42,276 bases of DNA, taken from the NCBI RefSeq assembly GCF_001641635.1, contig NZ_LUUB01000102.1, positions 1-42,276 of the forward strand. The letters are read 5' to 3'. Both the position numbers and the translations under genes were made by a program. The notes beneath the pieces were generated by a model. It saw nothing but the letters and a program-made list of their open reading frames with translations, was not told the DNA's origin and did not search any database. Below are positions 1-7,584 of this stretch, in pieces (position 1 is the first letter of the stretch; each line of letters starts with the position of its first letter). The DNA is from Bradyrhizobium centrolobii (GTDB lineage Bacteria > Pseudomonadota > Alphaproteobacteria > Rhizobiales > Xanthobacteraceae).

Positions 1-455
1 GCGATCGAGGCCAAGCTTCTGGCCTGGCACCGCAACGATGCCATGAGCCGGCGCCTGGCGCAGATCCCGGGGTCGGGCCGGTCACGGCCGCCGCGCTGGT
101 GATGAAGGCGCCGGACCCGCACGCCTTCCGCTCGGGGCGGCTGTTTGCCGCCTGGCTCGGCCTGACGCCGAAGGACCATTCCACCGCGGGAAAGACCAGG
201 CTCGGCAAGATCACCCGGGCGGGCGACGAGCGACTGCGTCAGCTGCTGGTGGTGGGAGCGACCTCGGTCGTTAAGCAAGCGATGACAAACGCTCGTGGGC
301 CGCGCTGGCTCATCGAGCTCTTGAAGCGCAAGACGCCGAAGCTTGCCGCGGTGGCACTGGCCAACAAGATGGCCCGCATCGCCTGGAAGCTGATGACGAC
401 GGGAGAGCAATATGACAACGCGCGGCTCGATATCCAAATGGCCGCCACCGCGTAG
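1..455 (+). pseudogene. IS110-family transposase, C-terminal part with a frameshift
   Basis: This is the C-terminal domain (Transposase_20 type) of an IS110/IS1111 DEDD transposase, which cuts and joins DNA through a site-specific, recombinase-like route. Frame 1 reads from the window edge to about position 70 (AIEAKLLAWHRNDAM..., ending IPG). The protein continues in frame 3 (ALVMKAPDPHAFRSGRLFAAW, then GLTPKDHSTAGK and GKITRAGDERLRQLL) to the TAG at 453-455. The usual IPGVGPVTA motif is restored if one G is added to the GGGG run at 69-72, so a single base is missing. This is either a real inactivating change or a sequence error at the window edge. The N-terminus lies outside the window. Confidence 0.85.
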
Positions 456-722
456 TTGAGGGATTCGGCCGACCGGCGGGGGCTAGCCCACCGGCCGAAC
501 CGGAGCTGCAAGAGCAGAGGAGATGGTGCGATCGATCGTTCAAAGATGCGAGCAAATCCGTGGGACCCATCGGCCGAACGAGGTCGCGTGGTTGATTGGA
601 ACTCGCGTCGCGGAAACCATCTTGGCCAGCGGCCCAACACGCCGCACCAACAGGCCGGACATATGGACGCAAGCGATCCGATCAAACCTCACAAAGCTCT
701 TGTGCCACGGGGGCCGTCCACA
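456..722 (+). ncRNA. Candidate bridge RNA / seekRNA region of the IS1111-type element
   Basis: This non-coding stretch lies between the transposase stop and the end of the element. In the IS1111 subgroup this position is known to encode the guide (bridge/seek) RNA. A strong stem-loop lies at about 471-500 (CCGGCGGGGGC / GCCCACCGG). Two segments match the integration site. GGGACCCAT at 562-570 is the exact reverse complement of the right target flank 724-732. GTGGTT at 588-593 equals the left target flank 42007-42012, and the next bases GAT equal the first IS bases. Both matches stop at the insertion point. GATGGTG at 522-528 equals the left IS end 42013-42019 and could be a donor guide. The RNA boundaries are not determined. 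The guide function is inferred. Confidence 0.6.
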
Positions 723-723
723 T

Positions 724-796
724 ATGGGTCCCGGATCTGCGCTCCGCTACGGGACAGCGCTACGCGCTGCCCGGCGCTGCGCTTGTCCGGGACGAC
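724..796. repeat. Family A MITE-like repeat, right half (cut by the IS)
   Basis: This is the 3' half of a family A element: ATGGGTCCCGGATCTGCG through to the terminal CCGGGACGAC. It appears identical to the right half of the intact copy at 40540-40732. The missing 5' half would end in CCTGTGGTT. That junction is where the second IS copy (42013) also begins, so both IS copies entered family A elements at the same point. Confidence 0.8.
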
Positions 797-801
797 GAGA
801 T

Positions 802-2415
802 TTAATGCGGCGGCACGACCAGGACGCCTTCATTGCCTCGCAAATCCAGCACGCCTTCGAGCCGTTCCCCTTCACGATCCAGAAACGTCGAAATCAGGAT
901 CTCGCTGCCGAAGCGGATGGCGCTGGTGGTGACGGCGATCGGCTCGGGGCCGAGATTGAGCGCGACGATCACCGCTTTACCCTCGAACTGGCGGCGATAG
1001 AGCAAGAGGTCGCCTTGCGCCGAGATCGGAACGTAATCGCCCGATACCAGCGGCGGGCAGGCTTTCCGCAAGGCGATGAGGCGCCTGTAGAGATTGAGGA
1101 TCGAGCGTGCGTCGGCTTCGAAATTGGCGACGTTCTCATGGATATGATCCTCCGGCAGCGGCAGCCACGGCCTTGTGCCGGAGAAGCCGCCGGCCGGCGA
1201 GGAATCCCACTGCATCGGCGTGCGGCAACCGTCGCGGCCGACGCCGATGCCGGGCACGTTCTTCTCGAAGGGATCGCGCACGTCGTCGGGTGCGATCGCC
1301 ACCTGATGCATGCCGATCTCGTCTCCATAATAGAGCGTCGGCGTGCCGCGCAACGTCAGCAGCAGCATCGCGGCGACGCGGGCCTGCTCCGGACCGACGC
1401 GGCTTGCAACGCGCGGGCGATCGTGATTGCCGAGCACCCAGTTCGGCCATGCGCCCTTCGGCAGCGCCTTCTCGTAATCCTCGACGATCTTCTCGATCGA
1501 ACGCGCGCTCCAGAAGGTCGAGAGCAGCGCGAAGTTGAACGGCATCTGCGCGCCGGTGAGATCGTTGCCGTAGTAGGCCATGAGCCGGTGCAGCGGCAGA
1601 TAGATCTCGCCGATCAGCACGCGCGCATCATAGGCGTTGGTGAGGTGCCGCATTTCGGCGATAACGTCATGCACCTCCGGCTGGTCGGTGGAATATTGTG
1701 TGAGGATCTTCTCATTCGGCGGCCGTCCCTCGACGTAATGCGGGTTCGGCGGGTTGTCGCGGAATTCGGCGTCCTTGATCAGGTGCCAGATCACGTCGAC
1801 GCGAAAGCCGTCGACGCCCTTCTCGAGCCAGAACCGCATCACGTCGTAGATCGCGGCGCGGACTTCCGGATTGCGCCAGTTGAGGTCCGGCTGCTGGGCG
1901 AGGAAGGCGTGGTAATAGTATTGGCCGGTCGTCTCGTCGTAGGCCCAGGCACTGCCGCCGAACTCGGACAGCCAATTGTTCGGCTCGCTGCCATCAGCGC
2001 CGGGGTCGCGCCAGATGTACCAATCGCGTTTGGGGTTGTCGCGCGAGGATCGGCTCTCGACGAACCAGGGATGCCGGTCTGAGGTGTGGTTCGGCACGAG
2101 ATCGAGGATGAGCTTCAGGCCGTTGTCATGCGCGGCGGCGAGCAGCGCATCGAAATCCTCCATCGTGCCGAACAGGGGATCGATGCCGGTGTAGTCGGAG
2201 ATGTCGTAACCGAAATCGGCCATTGGCGAAGCGAAGATCGGCGACAGCCAGATCGCGTTGACGCCAAGGGATTTTACGTAAGGCAGCCGCCGGTGGATGC
2301 CGGCAAGATCGCCGACGCCGTCACCGTCGCTATCCTGAAAGGAGCGCGGGTAGATCTGATAGAAAATGCCGTCTCGCCACCAATTCTCGCAGCCCTGAGC
2401 CATTGGAAATACCAT
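802..2415 (-). CDS. Alpha-glucosidase, glycoside hydrolase family 13
   Basis: This is a 537-aa GH13 alpha-amylase-superfamily enzyme of the oligo-1,6-glucosidase/alpha-glucosidase type, which releases glucose from alpha-glucosides in the cytoplasm. No signal peptide is visible. Family motifs are in order: WWRDGIFYQIYPRSF near residue 12, DLVPNHTS (105-112), GFRVDVIWHL with the nucleophile D207, VLIGEIYLP with the acid/base E270, and LGNHDRPR with the stabiliser D332. It ends with a beta-sandwich C-domain, and the length is normal. A second ATG five codons in (2403) is an alternative start. Neither start has a strong ribosome-binding site. The gene stands alone between the IS remnant and a hydrolase on the opposite strand. 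Substrate preference (sucrose, maltose or trehalose-like) cannot be told from the sequence. Confidence 0.93.
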   Translation of the reverse strand: MVFPMAQGCENWWRDGIFYQIYPRSFQDSDGDGVGDLAGIHRRLPYVKSLGVNAIWLSPIFASPMADFGYDISDYTGIDPLFGTMEDFDALLAAAHDNGLKLILDLVPNHTSDRHPWFVESRSSRDNPKRDWYIWRDPGADGSEPNNWLSEFGGSAWAYDETTGQYYYHAFLAQQPDLNWRNPEVRAAIYDVMRFWLEKGVDGFRVDVIWHLIKDAEFRDNPPNPHYVEGRPPNEKILTQYSTDQPEVHDVIAEMRHLTNAYDARVLIGEIYLPLHRLMAYYGNDLTGAQMPFNFALLSTFWSARSIEKIVEDYEKALPKGAWPNWVLGNHDRPRVASRVGPEQARVAAMLLLTLRGTPTLYYGDEIGMHQVAIAPDDVRDPFEKNVPGIGVGRDGCRTPMQWDSSPAGGFSGTRPWLPLPEDHIHENVANFEADARSILNLYRRLIALRKACPPLVSGDYVPISAQGDLLLYRRQFEGKAVIVALNLGPEPIAVTTSAIRFGSEILISTFLDREGERLEGVLDLRGNEGVLVVPPH

Positions 2416-2572
2416 CCTGAGATCTGCCTTGCGCGAAAGAACGCGGAAGGAACTTCAGGGTTCAGACCAGCAAGCCATTGGGACGGCCGTGTGACCGCCC
2501 GAGTGGCTGTTTCCTGGGTCCGGGCACAAATCTTTTGCTTGGCGGCCTGGCAAAAATCGGCATTGTGCGGCC

Positions 2573-3241
2573 ATGACCGAGCAAAATGACAACAAAGCCA
2601 AGGCGGGCGCGATCATCGTTCCCGTGACGCTGTTCGAGCAGAATTGCACCATCATCTGGGATGAGCCCGGCAAGAAGGCCGTGGTGATCGATCCCGGCGG
2701 CGACGTGCCGAAGATCCTGGAGGCGATCAAGCAGACCGGCGTCACCGTCGAGAAGATCTGGCTGACGCACGGCCATATCGACCATGTCGGCGGCGCGGCC
2801 GAACTGCGCGATGCGCTGAAAGTGCCGATCGAGGGCCCGCATGTCGCGGACAAATTCCTGCTCGACAATGTCGTTGAGAGCGGCGCGCGCTTCGGCATGA
2901 CCGGCGGGCGCAATTTCACTCCCGACCGCTGGCTCGACGAGGGCGACACCGTGTCGATCGGCGGCCTGCAGTTCGATATCCTGCACTGCCCCGGCCATTC
3001 ACCCGGCAGCGTGGCGTTCTTCAACAAGGAGCTGCGCTTCGCCCATGTCGGCGACGTCCTGTTCAACGGCTCGGTCGGGCGCACTGACCTGCCCGGCGGC
3101 AGTCACGCGACGCTGATCAACTCGATCAAGACCAAGCTGCTGCCGCTCGGCGATGACGTCGGCTTCATCTGCGGCCACGGCGCGGGCTCGAGCATCGGCC
3201 AGGAACGGATGACCAACCCGTTCATCACCGGCGAGCTGTAA
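2573..3241 (+). CDS. MBL-fold metallo-hydrolase (glyoxalase II-like)
   Basis: This is a 222-aa metallo-beta-lactamase-fold hydrolase. The dinuclear metal ligands are all present: THGHIDH (H66, H68, D70, H71), PGHSPGS (H142), GDVLF (D161) and GHGAGS (H202). The compact single-domain length matches the YcbL/glyoxalase-II-like group, which hydrolyses thioesters such as S-lactoylglutathione. The exact substrate is not shown by the sequence. It is a cytoplasmic protein without a signal peptide. It lies between two genes on the minus strand, so it is probably transcribed alone. The downstream gene converges with a 3-base gap. Confidence 0.9.
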   Translation: MTEQNDNKAKAGAIIVPVTLFEQNCTIIWDEPGKKAVVIDPGGDVPKILEAIKQTGVTVEKIWLTHGHIDHVGGAAELRDALKVPIEGPHVADKFLLDNVVESGARFGMTGGRNFTPDRWLDEGDTVSIGGLQFDILHCPGHSPGSVAFFNKELRFAHVGDVLFNGSVGRTDLPGGSHATLINSIKTKLLPLGDDVGFICGHGAGSSIGQERMTNPFITGEL

Positions 3242-3244
3242 GAC

Positions 3245-3619
3245 CTACTCGGCGGCGTCCGCCAGCGCCGCCGCCTCGCCGAGGTGGCGCTCGCCCCACT
3301 CGCGGATCGCGGCGACGACCGGCACGAAGCTCTTGCCCTTGCGGGTCAGGCGATATTCGACCTTGGGCGGCACCTCGCCGAAATCCTTGCGGTCGATCAG
3401 GCCGCTCTCCGTCAGCGCCTTCAATTCGCGGCTGAGCACGCGCGGGGTGATCTCGGCGCTGCCGCTCGCCCCACGCAAGAGGCCGCTCCGGATCTCGCCA
3501 TAGCGGCGCGGGCCGTCCTTCAGGTCCCAGACGATCCGGAGCTTGTACTTGCCGCTGATCATCTTCTGAAAGGCCGCTACGGGGCAGGTGCGCACCGGGG
3601 CCGCTTTTGTCTTCGCCAT
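3245..3619 (-). CDS. HxlR-family transcriptional regulator
   Basis: This is a 124-aa winged-helix regulator of the HxlR type. The N-terminal CPV (Cys12) is followed by KYKLRIVWDLKDGPRRYGEI, the core SAEITPRVLSRELKALTESG and the wing PPKVEYRLTRKG. The N-terminal cysteine is the redox/electrophile-sensing residue in characterised members such as YodB, so a thiol switch is possible. The start at 3619 is chosen because GGAGGAGAC stands just upstream. A longer open frame to 3742 would run over the intergenic control region and lacks homology. It is divergent from the small monooxygenase-like gene at 3762, which it probably regulates. Confidence 0.9.
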   Translation of the reverse strand: MAKTKAAPVRTCPVAAFQKMISGKYKLRIVWDLKDGPRRYGEIRSGLLRGASGSAEITPRVLSRELKALTESGLIDRKDFGEVPPKVEYRLTRKGKSFVPVVAAIREWGERHLGEAAALADAAE

Positions 3620-3678
3620 GTCGTCTCCTCCATGCCGCAGCCAGCTTGTGGCCGAGGATAGGAGCGACGGCGAAAAAG

Positions 3679-3704
3679 TCCATACTATCAATTTTGTCCA
3701 TACT
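3679..3704. promoter_or_regulatory. Direct repeat GTCCATACT, candidate HxlR operator
   Basis: GTCCATACT occurs at 3679-3687 and again at 3696-3704, a 17-bp period, in the 142-bp gap between the divergent hxlR-type gene and the gene it may control. HxlR proteins usually bind in the intergenic region and autoregulate. The repeat is seen directly. Its role as operator is an inference. Confidence 0.45.
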
Positions 3705-3761
3705 TGCAGGACCGCGCGCAAGCAGCAGATGATGACGCACATGACGAACAGGGAGCGTCAC

Positions 3762-4064
3762 ATGAAGCACTTCATGATCAAATATCAGTTCAAGCACGGC
3801 ACGACGGAGGCCTGGCACCAGGAGATCGGCCGCTTCATCAAGGCGATCAACGACGATCCGGAGCTGAAGGGACGGATCGGCTATCGCTGCATGAAGAACC
3901 GCGACGACGGCAACTATTTCCATCTCGCCAGCGTCACCGACGACGTCGCGCAGAAGACGCTGCAATCGCGCGACTTCTTCAAGCACTATACCGAGATGAC
4001 GCGGAAGGTCGCCGGCGGCGAGGTGACGGTGACGCCGATCGAGGTGATCGATCAGACCGCGTAA
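3762..4064 (+). CDS. Small ABM/Dabb-like monooxygenase-fold protein
   Basis: This 100-aa protein starts MKHFMIKYQFKHGTTEAWHQ and has the size and alternating beta/alpha pattern of the dimeric ferredoxin-like alpha/beta-barrel group (antibiotic biosynthesis monooxygenase or Dabb proteins). The enzymatic role is unproven. Some members oxidise quinols, others bind small aromatic compounds. The start at 3762 is preferred over upstream ATGs because GGGAG lies eight bases before it. The longer open frame from 3588 overlaps the divergent regulator. The partner HxlR gene suggests induction by an electrophile or quinone. Confidence 0.72.
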   Translation: MKHFMIKYQFKHGTTEAWHQEIGRFIKAINDDPELKGRIGYRCMKNRDDGNYFHLASVTDDVAQKTLQSRDFFKHYTEMTRKVAGGEVTVTPIEVIDQTA

Positions 4065-4084
4065 TTTGGCTTTGCTTGCTCGGT

Positions 4085-4252
4085 GTCGTCCTGGCGAAAG
4101 CCGGGGCCCCCGCGCGAGCGCTTGCGCTCGTCGCGATGACCCCAGGGAGATGTTGTAGCGTGAGCCGGCAACAGCCAATCTTCGCCAAACTACAGCCTGT
4201 GGTCATGGGTCCCGGATCGGCGCTCCGCTTCGCTGCGCTTGTCGGGGACGAC
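4085..4252. repeat. Family A MITE-like repeat, copy A1
   Basis: This intact element runs from GTCGTCCTGG to GGGGACGAC, with the internal marks GCGCGAGCGCTTGCGCTCGT, ACCCCAGGGAG, CTTCGCCAAAC and CCTGTGGTCATGGGTCCCGG. The terminal ends are imperfect inverted repeats. It has no coding capacity. It contains the uncut form of the IS insertion site. Confidence 0.8.
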
Positions 4253-4287
4253 ATTTTTTTGGATGAGCGGCGTCGCACCTTCTCGGT

Positions 4288-4439
4288 GTCGTCCCGGCGA
4301 AGGCCGGGACCCCCGCGCGAGCGCTTGCGCTCGTCGCGATAACCCCAGGGAGGAGTTTGGCGAAGAGTCGTCGTTCGGTACTCCTGCCGACAACATCGAC
4401 AGATTCCGCGGTATGGGTCCCGGCCTTCGCCGGGACGAC
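4288..4439. repeat. Family A MITE-like repeat, copy A2
   Basis: This is a second, diverged copy 35 bp after A1. It runs from GTCGTCCCGGCGAAGGCCGG to ATGGGTCCCGGCCTTCGCCG followed by GGACGAC. The middle part differs from A1 and lacks the CCTGTGG left flank of the IS site. The 4065-4453 gap between genes is essentially filled by A1 and A2. Confidence 0.75.
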
Positions 4440-4453
4440 GAGTGGGGTAGGAG

Positions 4454-5641
4454 CTACTTCATCAGTCCCGCAGCCGTGAGCGCCCGCGTGATGACAGCGC
4501 CGATATCGAAGCCGCGGCCTTGCTTGCGCTTCGGCTCGGCCGGCTGTTCGGCCATGGCCGACTTTATCGATCGCGCGAGGTGCGGTGCCGGCGACAACGC
4601 CGCGGCCGGCTTCGCGGCAACGGCCGGCTTTGCCGTCGGCTTCTTCGTCTCGGCACCGCGGATCCAGTCGGTCAGGCCGAAGAACTTCGCGATGTGATAG
4701 GACGAAGAGATGCCGGCCTCGATCAGGAACGCGCCTTCCATGCCGTAGCGATGATCGTTGTCGGCGATGCCGAGCGGGGTGCCATGCGCCATGTCGGTGA
4801 TGGTGTAGGACTCGACGAGGGTCTCGCCGTTCCTGTTCCACCAGGCCTGGCGCGGATAGCCATCGACATTGGTCTCCGCCATTGGCACTTCGGGCAGATC
4901 ATGCAGGTCGAGCCACTGCTTGACGATCTCGTTGGCATTGCCGGGATTGACGGTGCGGTCGGCGCTGCCGTGCCACACCGAGATTTTCGGCCAGGGCCCG
5001 CGATGGTTCGATGCCTTCCGCACGAGATCGCCGAGCGCGGGCGCCGGCCGCTCCGGCGAATGGAACATGCCGTCCAGCGCCTCGCGCAGGTTGGACGCGA
5101 TGCCATAGGGAAGTCCGGCGATCACCGCGCCGGCCGCGAAGATTTCGGGATAGGTCGCGAGCATCACCGACGTCATGCCACCGCCGGCGGACAGGCCGGT
5201 GATGAAGACGCGCCGCGCGCCGATGTCGTGCTTCTCGACCATGTGCGCGATCATCTCGCGGATCGAATGCGCCTCGCCGCTGTCGCGCGCGGTGTCCTCC
5301 GGATTGAACCAGTTGAAGCAGGTGTTGCCGTTGTTGACGCGCTGCTGCTCCGGCATCAACAGCGCAAAGCCGTAGTGACATGCGAGCGTCGACCATCCCG
5401 CGCCGAGATCGTAGGAGGCCGCGGTCTGGCCGCAGCCATGCAGCACGACGACGAGCGCGCGCGGCTGCTGCAACTGTGCCGGCACGAACGCGAACATGCG
5501 CAAATTGCCCGGATTGGCACCGAAGCCGGTGACTTCTTCCAACGGGCTGGATGAATCAGCGCTCCGGCCGAACTCGGCGAGGCGCAGACCGTCCCGCTTT
5601 GGCAGACGTCTTAAGAGATCGACATTTCTAGCTAACGACAC
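4454..5641 (-). CDS. PHB depolymerase-family esterase (LpqC/Esterase_phd type)
   Basis: This 395-aa alpha/beta hydrolase belongs to the extracellular-PHB-depolymerase/feruloyl-esterase-like family. Visible motifs are the oxyanion region VVLHGCGQTA (about residues 65-74), the lipase box GLSAGGG with nucleophile Ser151, and a late MAHGTPL histidine motif. The last ~70 residues are an Ala/Lys/Pro-rich linker and a short conserved tail ending GLMK. A GTG start at 5641 is chosen because AGGAAG lies seven bases upstream and family similarity (SLARNVDLLRRLPKRDG) begins there. An ATG at 5764 would add 41 unrelated residues. No clear signal peptide is seen, so an intracellular or non-classical location is possible. 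Confidence 0.85.
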   Translation of the reverse strand: MSLARNVDLLRRLPKRDGLRLAEFGRSADSSSPLEEVTGFGANPGNLRMFAFVPAQLQQPRALVVVLHGCGQTAASYDLGAGWSTLACHYGFALLMPEQQRVNNGNTCFNWFNPEDTARDSGEAHSIREMIAHMVEKHDIGARRVFITGLSAGGGMTSVMLATYPEIFAAGAVIAGLPYGIASNLREALDGMFHSPERPAPALGDLVRKASNHRGPWPKISVWHGSADRTVNPGNANEIVKQWLDLHDLPEVPMAETNVDGYPRQAWWNRNGETLVESYTITDMAHGTPLGIADNDHRYGMEGAFLIEAGISSSYHIAKFFGLTDWIRGAETKKPTAKPAVAAKPAAALSPAPHLARSIKSAMAEQPAEPKRKQGRGFDIGAVITRALTAAGLMK

Positions 5642-5781
5642 GGCAACTTCCTGGTGGGCGACTTCAACGTTCACCCAAACCAAATAGTTGCTGCAGCGCA
5701 AAATAAAAAGACCGTGTGCTGTCGATACACTCGAAATCGCAGGAAAACCCGCAAGAATTCGCAAGTATTAACCGCAGTGCC

Positions 5782-7194
5782 TCAACTTCGTGCAGATGCG
5801 CGGCGCATCCACGCCAGAAATGCGGCGCAGATCGTGATTAACGTCGCAAACATGGCAAGCGACACGAAGAATCCTGCGCGCGCTGATTGCAGTGACTCGA
5901 TTGCGAAGAAGACTGCGCCGATTGCGGCCACTCCGGCCGCATTTCCGATCTGCGCAGTCGTGCCATACATGCCGGATGCTGAGCCCGCGGCAGCGGGCTT
6001 CACTGTCGAGAGCACCGCGCCGGACAGCGGCGCCATCACGAGCCCCTGGCCATAGCCGAAGATGATCATGGTGAGCGCGAGCCAGATCGGCGTCGGCGCG
6101 TCGACATAGCTTGCAACGAGCGCAAGCGCCGCGAGCCCTACAATCTGCAACGCGCAGCCCTCGATCAGCACCTTGGTGCCACGGTGCCGCGCTCGCGCGC
6201 CGCTGTGGCGCGACGCCACCACGAAGGCGAGCGCAAGCGGAATGAAGGCCATGCCCGCCCACAGCGGCGGGATCTTCAACCCTCTCTGCATGAACAGCGT
6301 CATGACCAGATAGAACGAGAGATTGGCGACGAAGAAAAAGAACGCTGCGCCAAGGCCACGCAGGAAGCCCGCATCCGACAGCAGCGTCAGATCGATCAGC
6401 GGCGTGCCGCCTGCGCGCGCAACCGCATGTTCGAGCTTCAGGAACGCAGCGAGGATCACGCCGCCGATCGCCATCACGGCCCATAGCCACGGCGCCCAGC
6501 CGACATCGTGCCCGAACAGCAGCGGCCCGATCAGGCACAACAGCCCTGCGAACAGGACGATGCTGCCCCTGATGTCGAGCCGGGTCGTGGCGCGGCGCGG
6601 CACCGACGGCATGATGCGCCAAGCGGCGGCGGCGATGACGAGGCCGCACGGCACGTTGACGAAGAACACCGAGCGCCAGCCGGTGCCCGCAAGATCAATC
6701 GTGACGAGAAGGCCGCCGAGCAGGAAGCCCGCGGCGCCCGCAAGCCCCAGCACGATGCCATAGATGCCGAAGGCGCGGCTGCGCGACTCGTCCGTGAACA
6801 ACAGATGCAGCGTCGCCAGCACCTGCGGCACCATCAGCGCGGCGGTGGCGCCCTGCGCCAGCCGCGCGATGATCAGCTCTGCACCGGATTGCGCGAGCCC
6901 ACACCACAACGACGTGACGGTGAAGCCGAGCACGCCGGCCAGGAATATGTTCTTGGTGCCGTGGATATCGCCGAGCCGGCCACCGGTGACGACCAGCGTG
7001 GCATAGGCGATCAGATAGATCGCGATCACGGATTCGATCTGGGCGGGGGTCGCATGCAGATCGACCGCGATGGTGGGGATGGCGACGTTGACCACGAAGG
7101 CATCGACACCGAACATGAACTGGGCGGCCACCACGATCGCCAGCACCCACCAGCGGCGGGCTGAATCGATTTGTTGTGTGACGATCTGATGCAT
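5782..7194 (-). CDS. MFS transporter, DHA2 (EmrB/QacA) family
   Basis: This 470-aa integral membrane protein has the hydrophobic pattern of a 14-helix DHA2 drug:proton antiporter. The start MHQIVTQQIDSARRWWVL leads into helix 1 with FMFGVDAFVVNVAIPTI (the family D-x-x-x-VNVAxP motif). The motif A loop GGRLGDIHGTKN lies near residue 72, and LGGLLVTIDLAGTGWRSVFF between helices 5 and 6 matches motif C and the following loop. It probably exports toxic organic compounds across the inner membrane. No EmrA-like partner or regulator is adjacent. It is in the same direction as the esterase downstream (140-bp gap). The substrate cannot be read from the sequence. Confidence 0.92.
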   Translation of the reverse strand: MHQIVTQQIDSARRWWVLAIVVAAQFMFGVDAFVVNVAIPTIAVDLHATPAQIESVIAIYLIAYATLVVTGGRLGDIHGTKNIFLAGVLGFTVTSLWCGLAQSGAELIIARLAQGATAALMVPQVLATLHLLFTDESRSRAFGIYGIVLGLAGAAGFLLGGLLVTIDLAGTGWRSVFFVNVPCGLVIAAAAWRIMPSVPRRATTRLDIRGSIVLFAGLLCLIGPLLFGHDVGWAPWLWAVMAIGGVILAAFLKLEHAVARAGGTPLIDLTLLSDAGFLRGLGAAFFFFVANLSFYLVMTLFMQRGLKIPPLWAGMAFIPLALAFVVASRHSGARARHRGTKVLIEGCALQIVGLAALALVASYVDAPTPIWLALTMIIFGYGQGLVMAPLSGAVLSTVKPAAAGSASGMYGTTAQIGNAAGVAAIGAVFFAIESLQSARAGFFVSLAMFATLITICAAFLAWMRRASARS

Positions 7195-7304
7195 CGGTGC
7201 AGCGCTCTCCGAATTTCACGACCCGGATGGTCTCAGATCGAATACAGCGCCGCGATTACCTCGGAGGTAGGATTCGCGCGCTGTTCGACCCCGCCGCGGT
7301 CCCT

Positions 7305-7450
7305 TCGCCTCACCCCGCTTGCGGGGAGAGGCCGGATTGCATCGAAGATGCAATCCGGGTGAGGGGGAGCTTCCGCGAGTCCAGCTGTCACTGATTTTGC
7401 GGAAGCGGCCCCTCGCCCCGACCCTCTCCCCGTAAGAACGGGGAGAGGGA
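7305..7450. repeat. Palindromic intergenic repeat, family E (copy E1)
   Basis: This stretch of nested hairpins includes CCCCGCTTGCGGGG at 7313-7326, GATTGCATCGAAGATGCAATC at about 7334-7354, and CTCTCCCCGTAAGAACGGGGAGAG near 7424-7447. Similar CTCTCCCC...GGGGAGAG modules recur at 22158, 32714 and 38077. It occupies most of the 390-bp gap 7195-7584 between the divergent exporter and flavin monooxygenase. No gene is seen in that gap. Confidence 0.65.
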
Positions 7451-7584
7451 AAGGAAGCACCGTCGCTCTCGCCTCCCTGCATGCCCGCATTCCGCTGCGC
7501 GGGACATCGCGCGATTGCCTTCGCATCCGCCAGCACGTAGCCTCGCGCGGCCAACAAACAGAAAATCAAGCCGGAGAGAACGCC

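Larger units (their letters stand above)
1..723 (+). mobile_element. IS110-family (IS1111-type) insertion sequence, right-hand part
   Basis: This is the 3' part of an insertion sequence whose 5' part lies outside the window. It consists of a transposase C-terminus (1-455), a 267-nt non-coding right end, and a 14-bp terminal motif GGGGGCCGTCCACA at 709-722. That motif is the perfect inverted complement of TGTGGACGGCCCCC at 42018-42031 in the second copy. Subterminal inverted repeats and a long non-coding region downstream of the transposase are features of the IS1111 subgroup. The element ends at about 723 and is followed by half of a family A repeat beginning ATGGGTCCC. The exact end is uncertain by 1-2 bases. 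Confidence 0.85.

Noticed and set aside
523..2082. Long open frame (519 codons) on the plus strand antisense to the alpha-glucosidase
   Set aside because: Shadow frame in GC-rich DNA. The minus-strand frame has all GH13 motifs, and this one has no domain and begins inside the IS end.
7305..7450. Intergenic palindromes as CRISPR-like repeats
   Set aside because: They are single inverted-repeat modules, scattered and not in an array with spacers.
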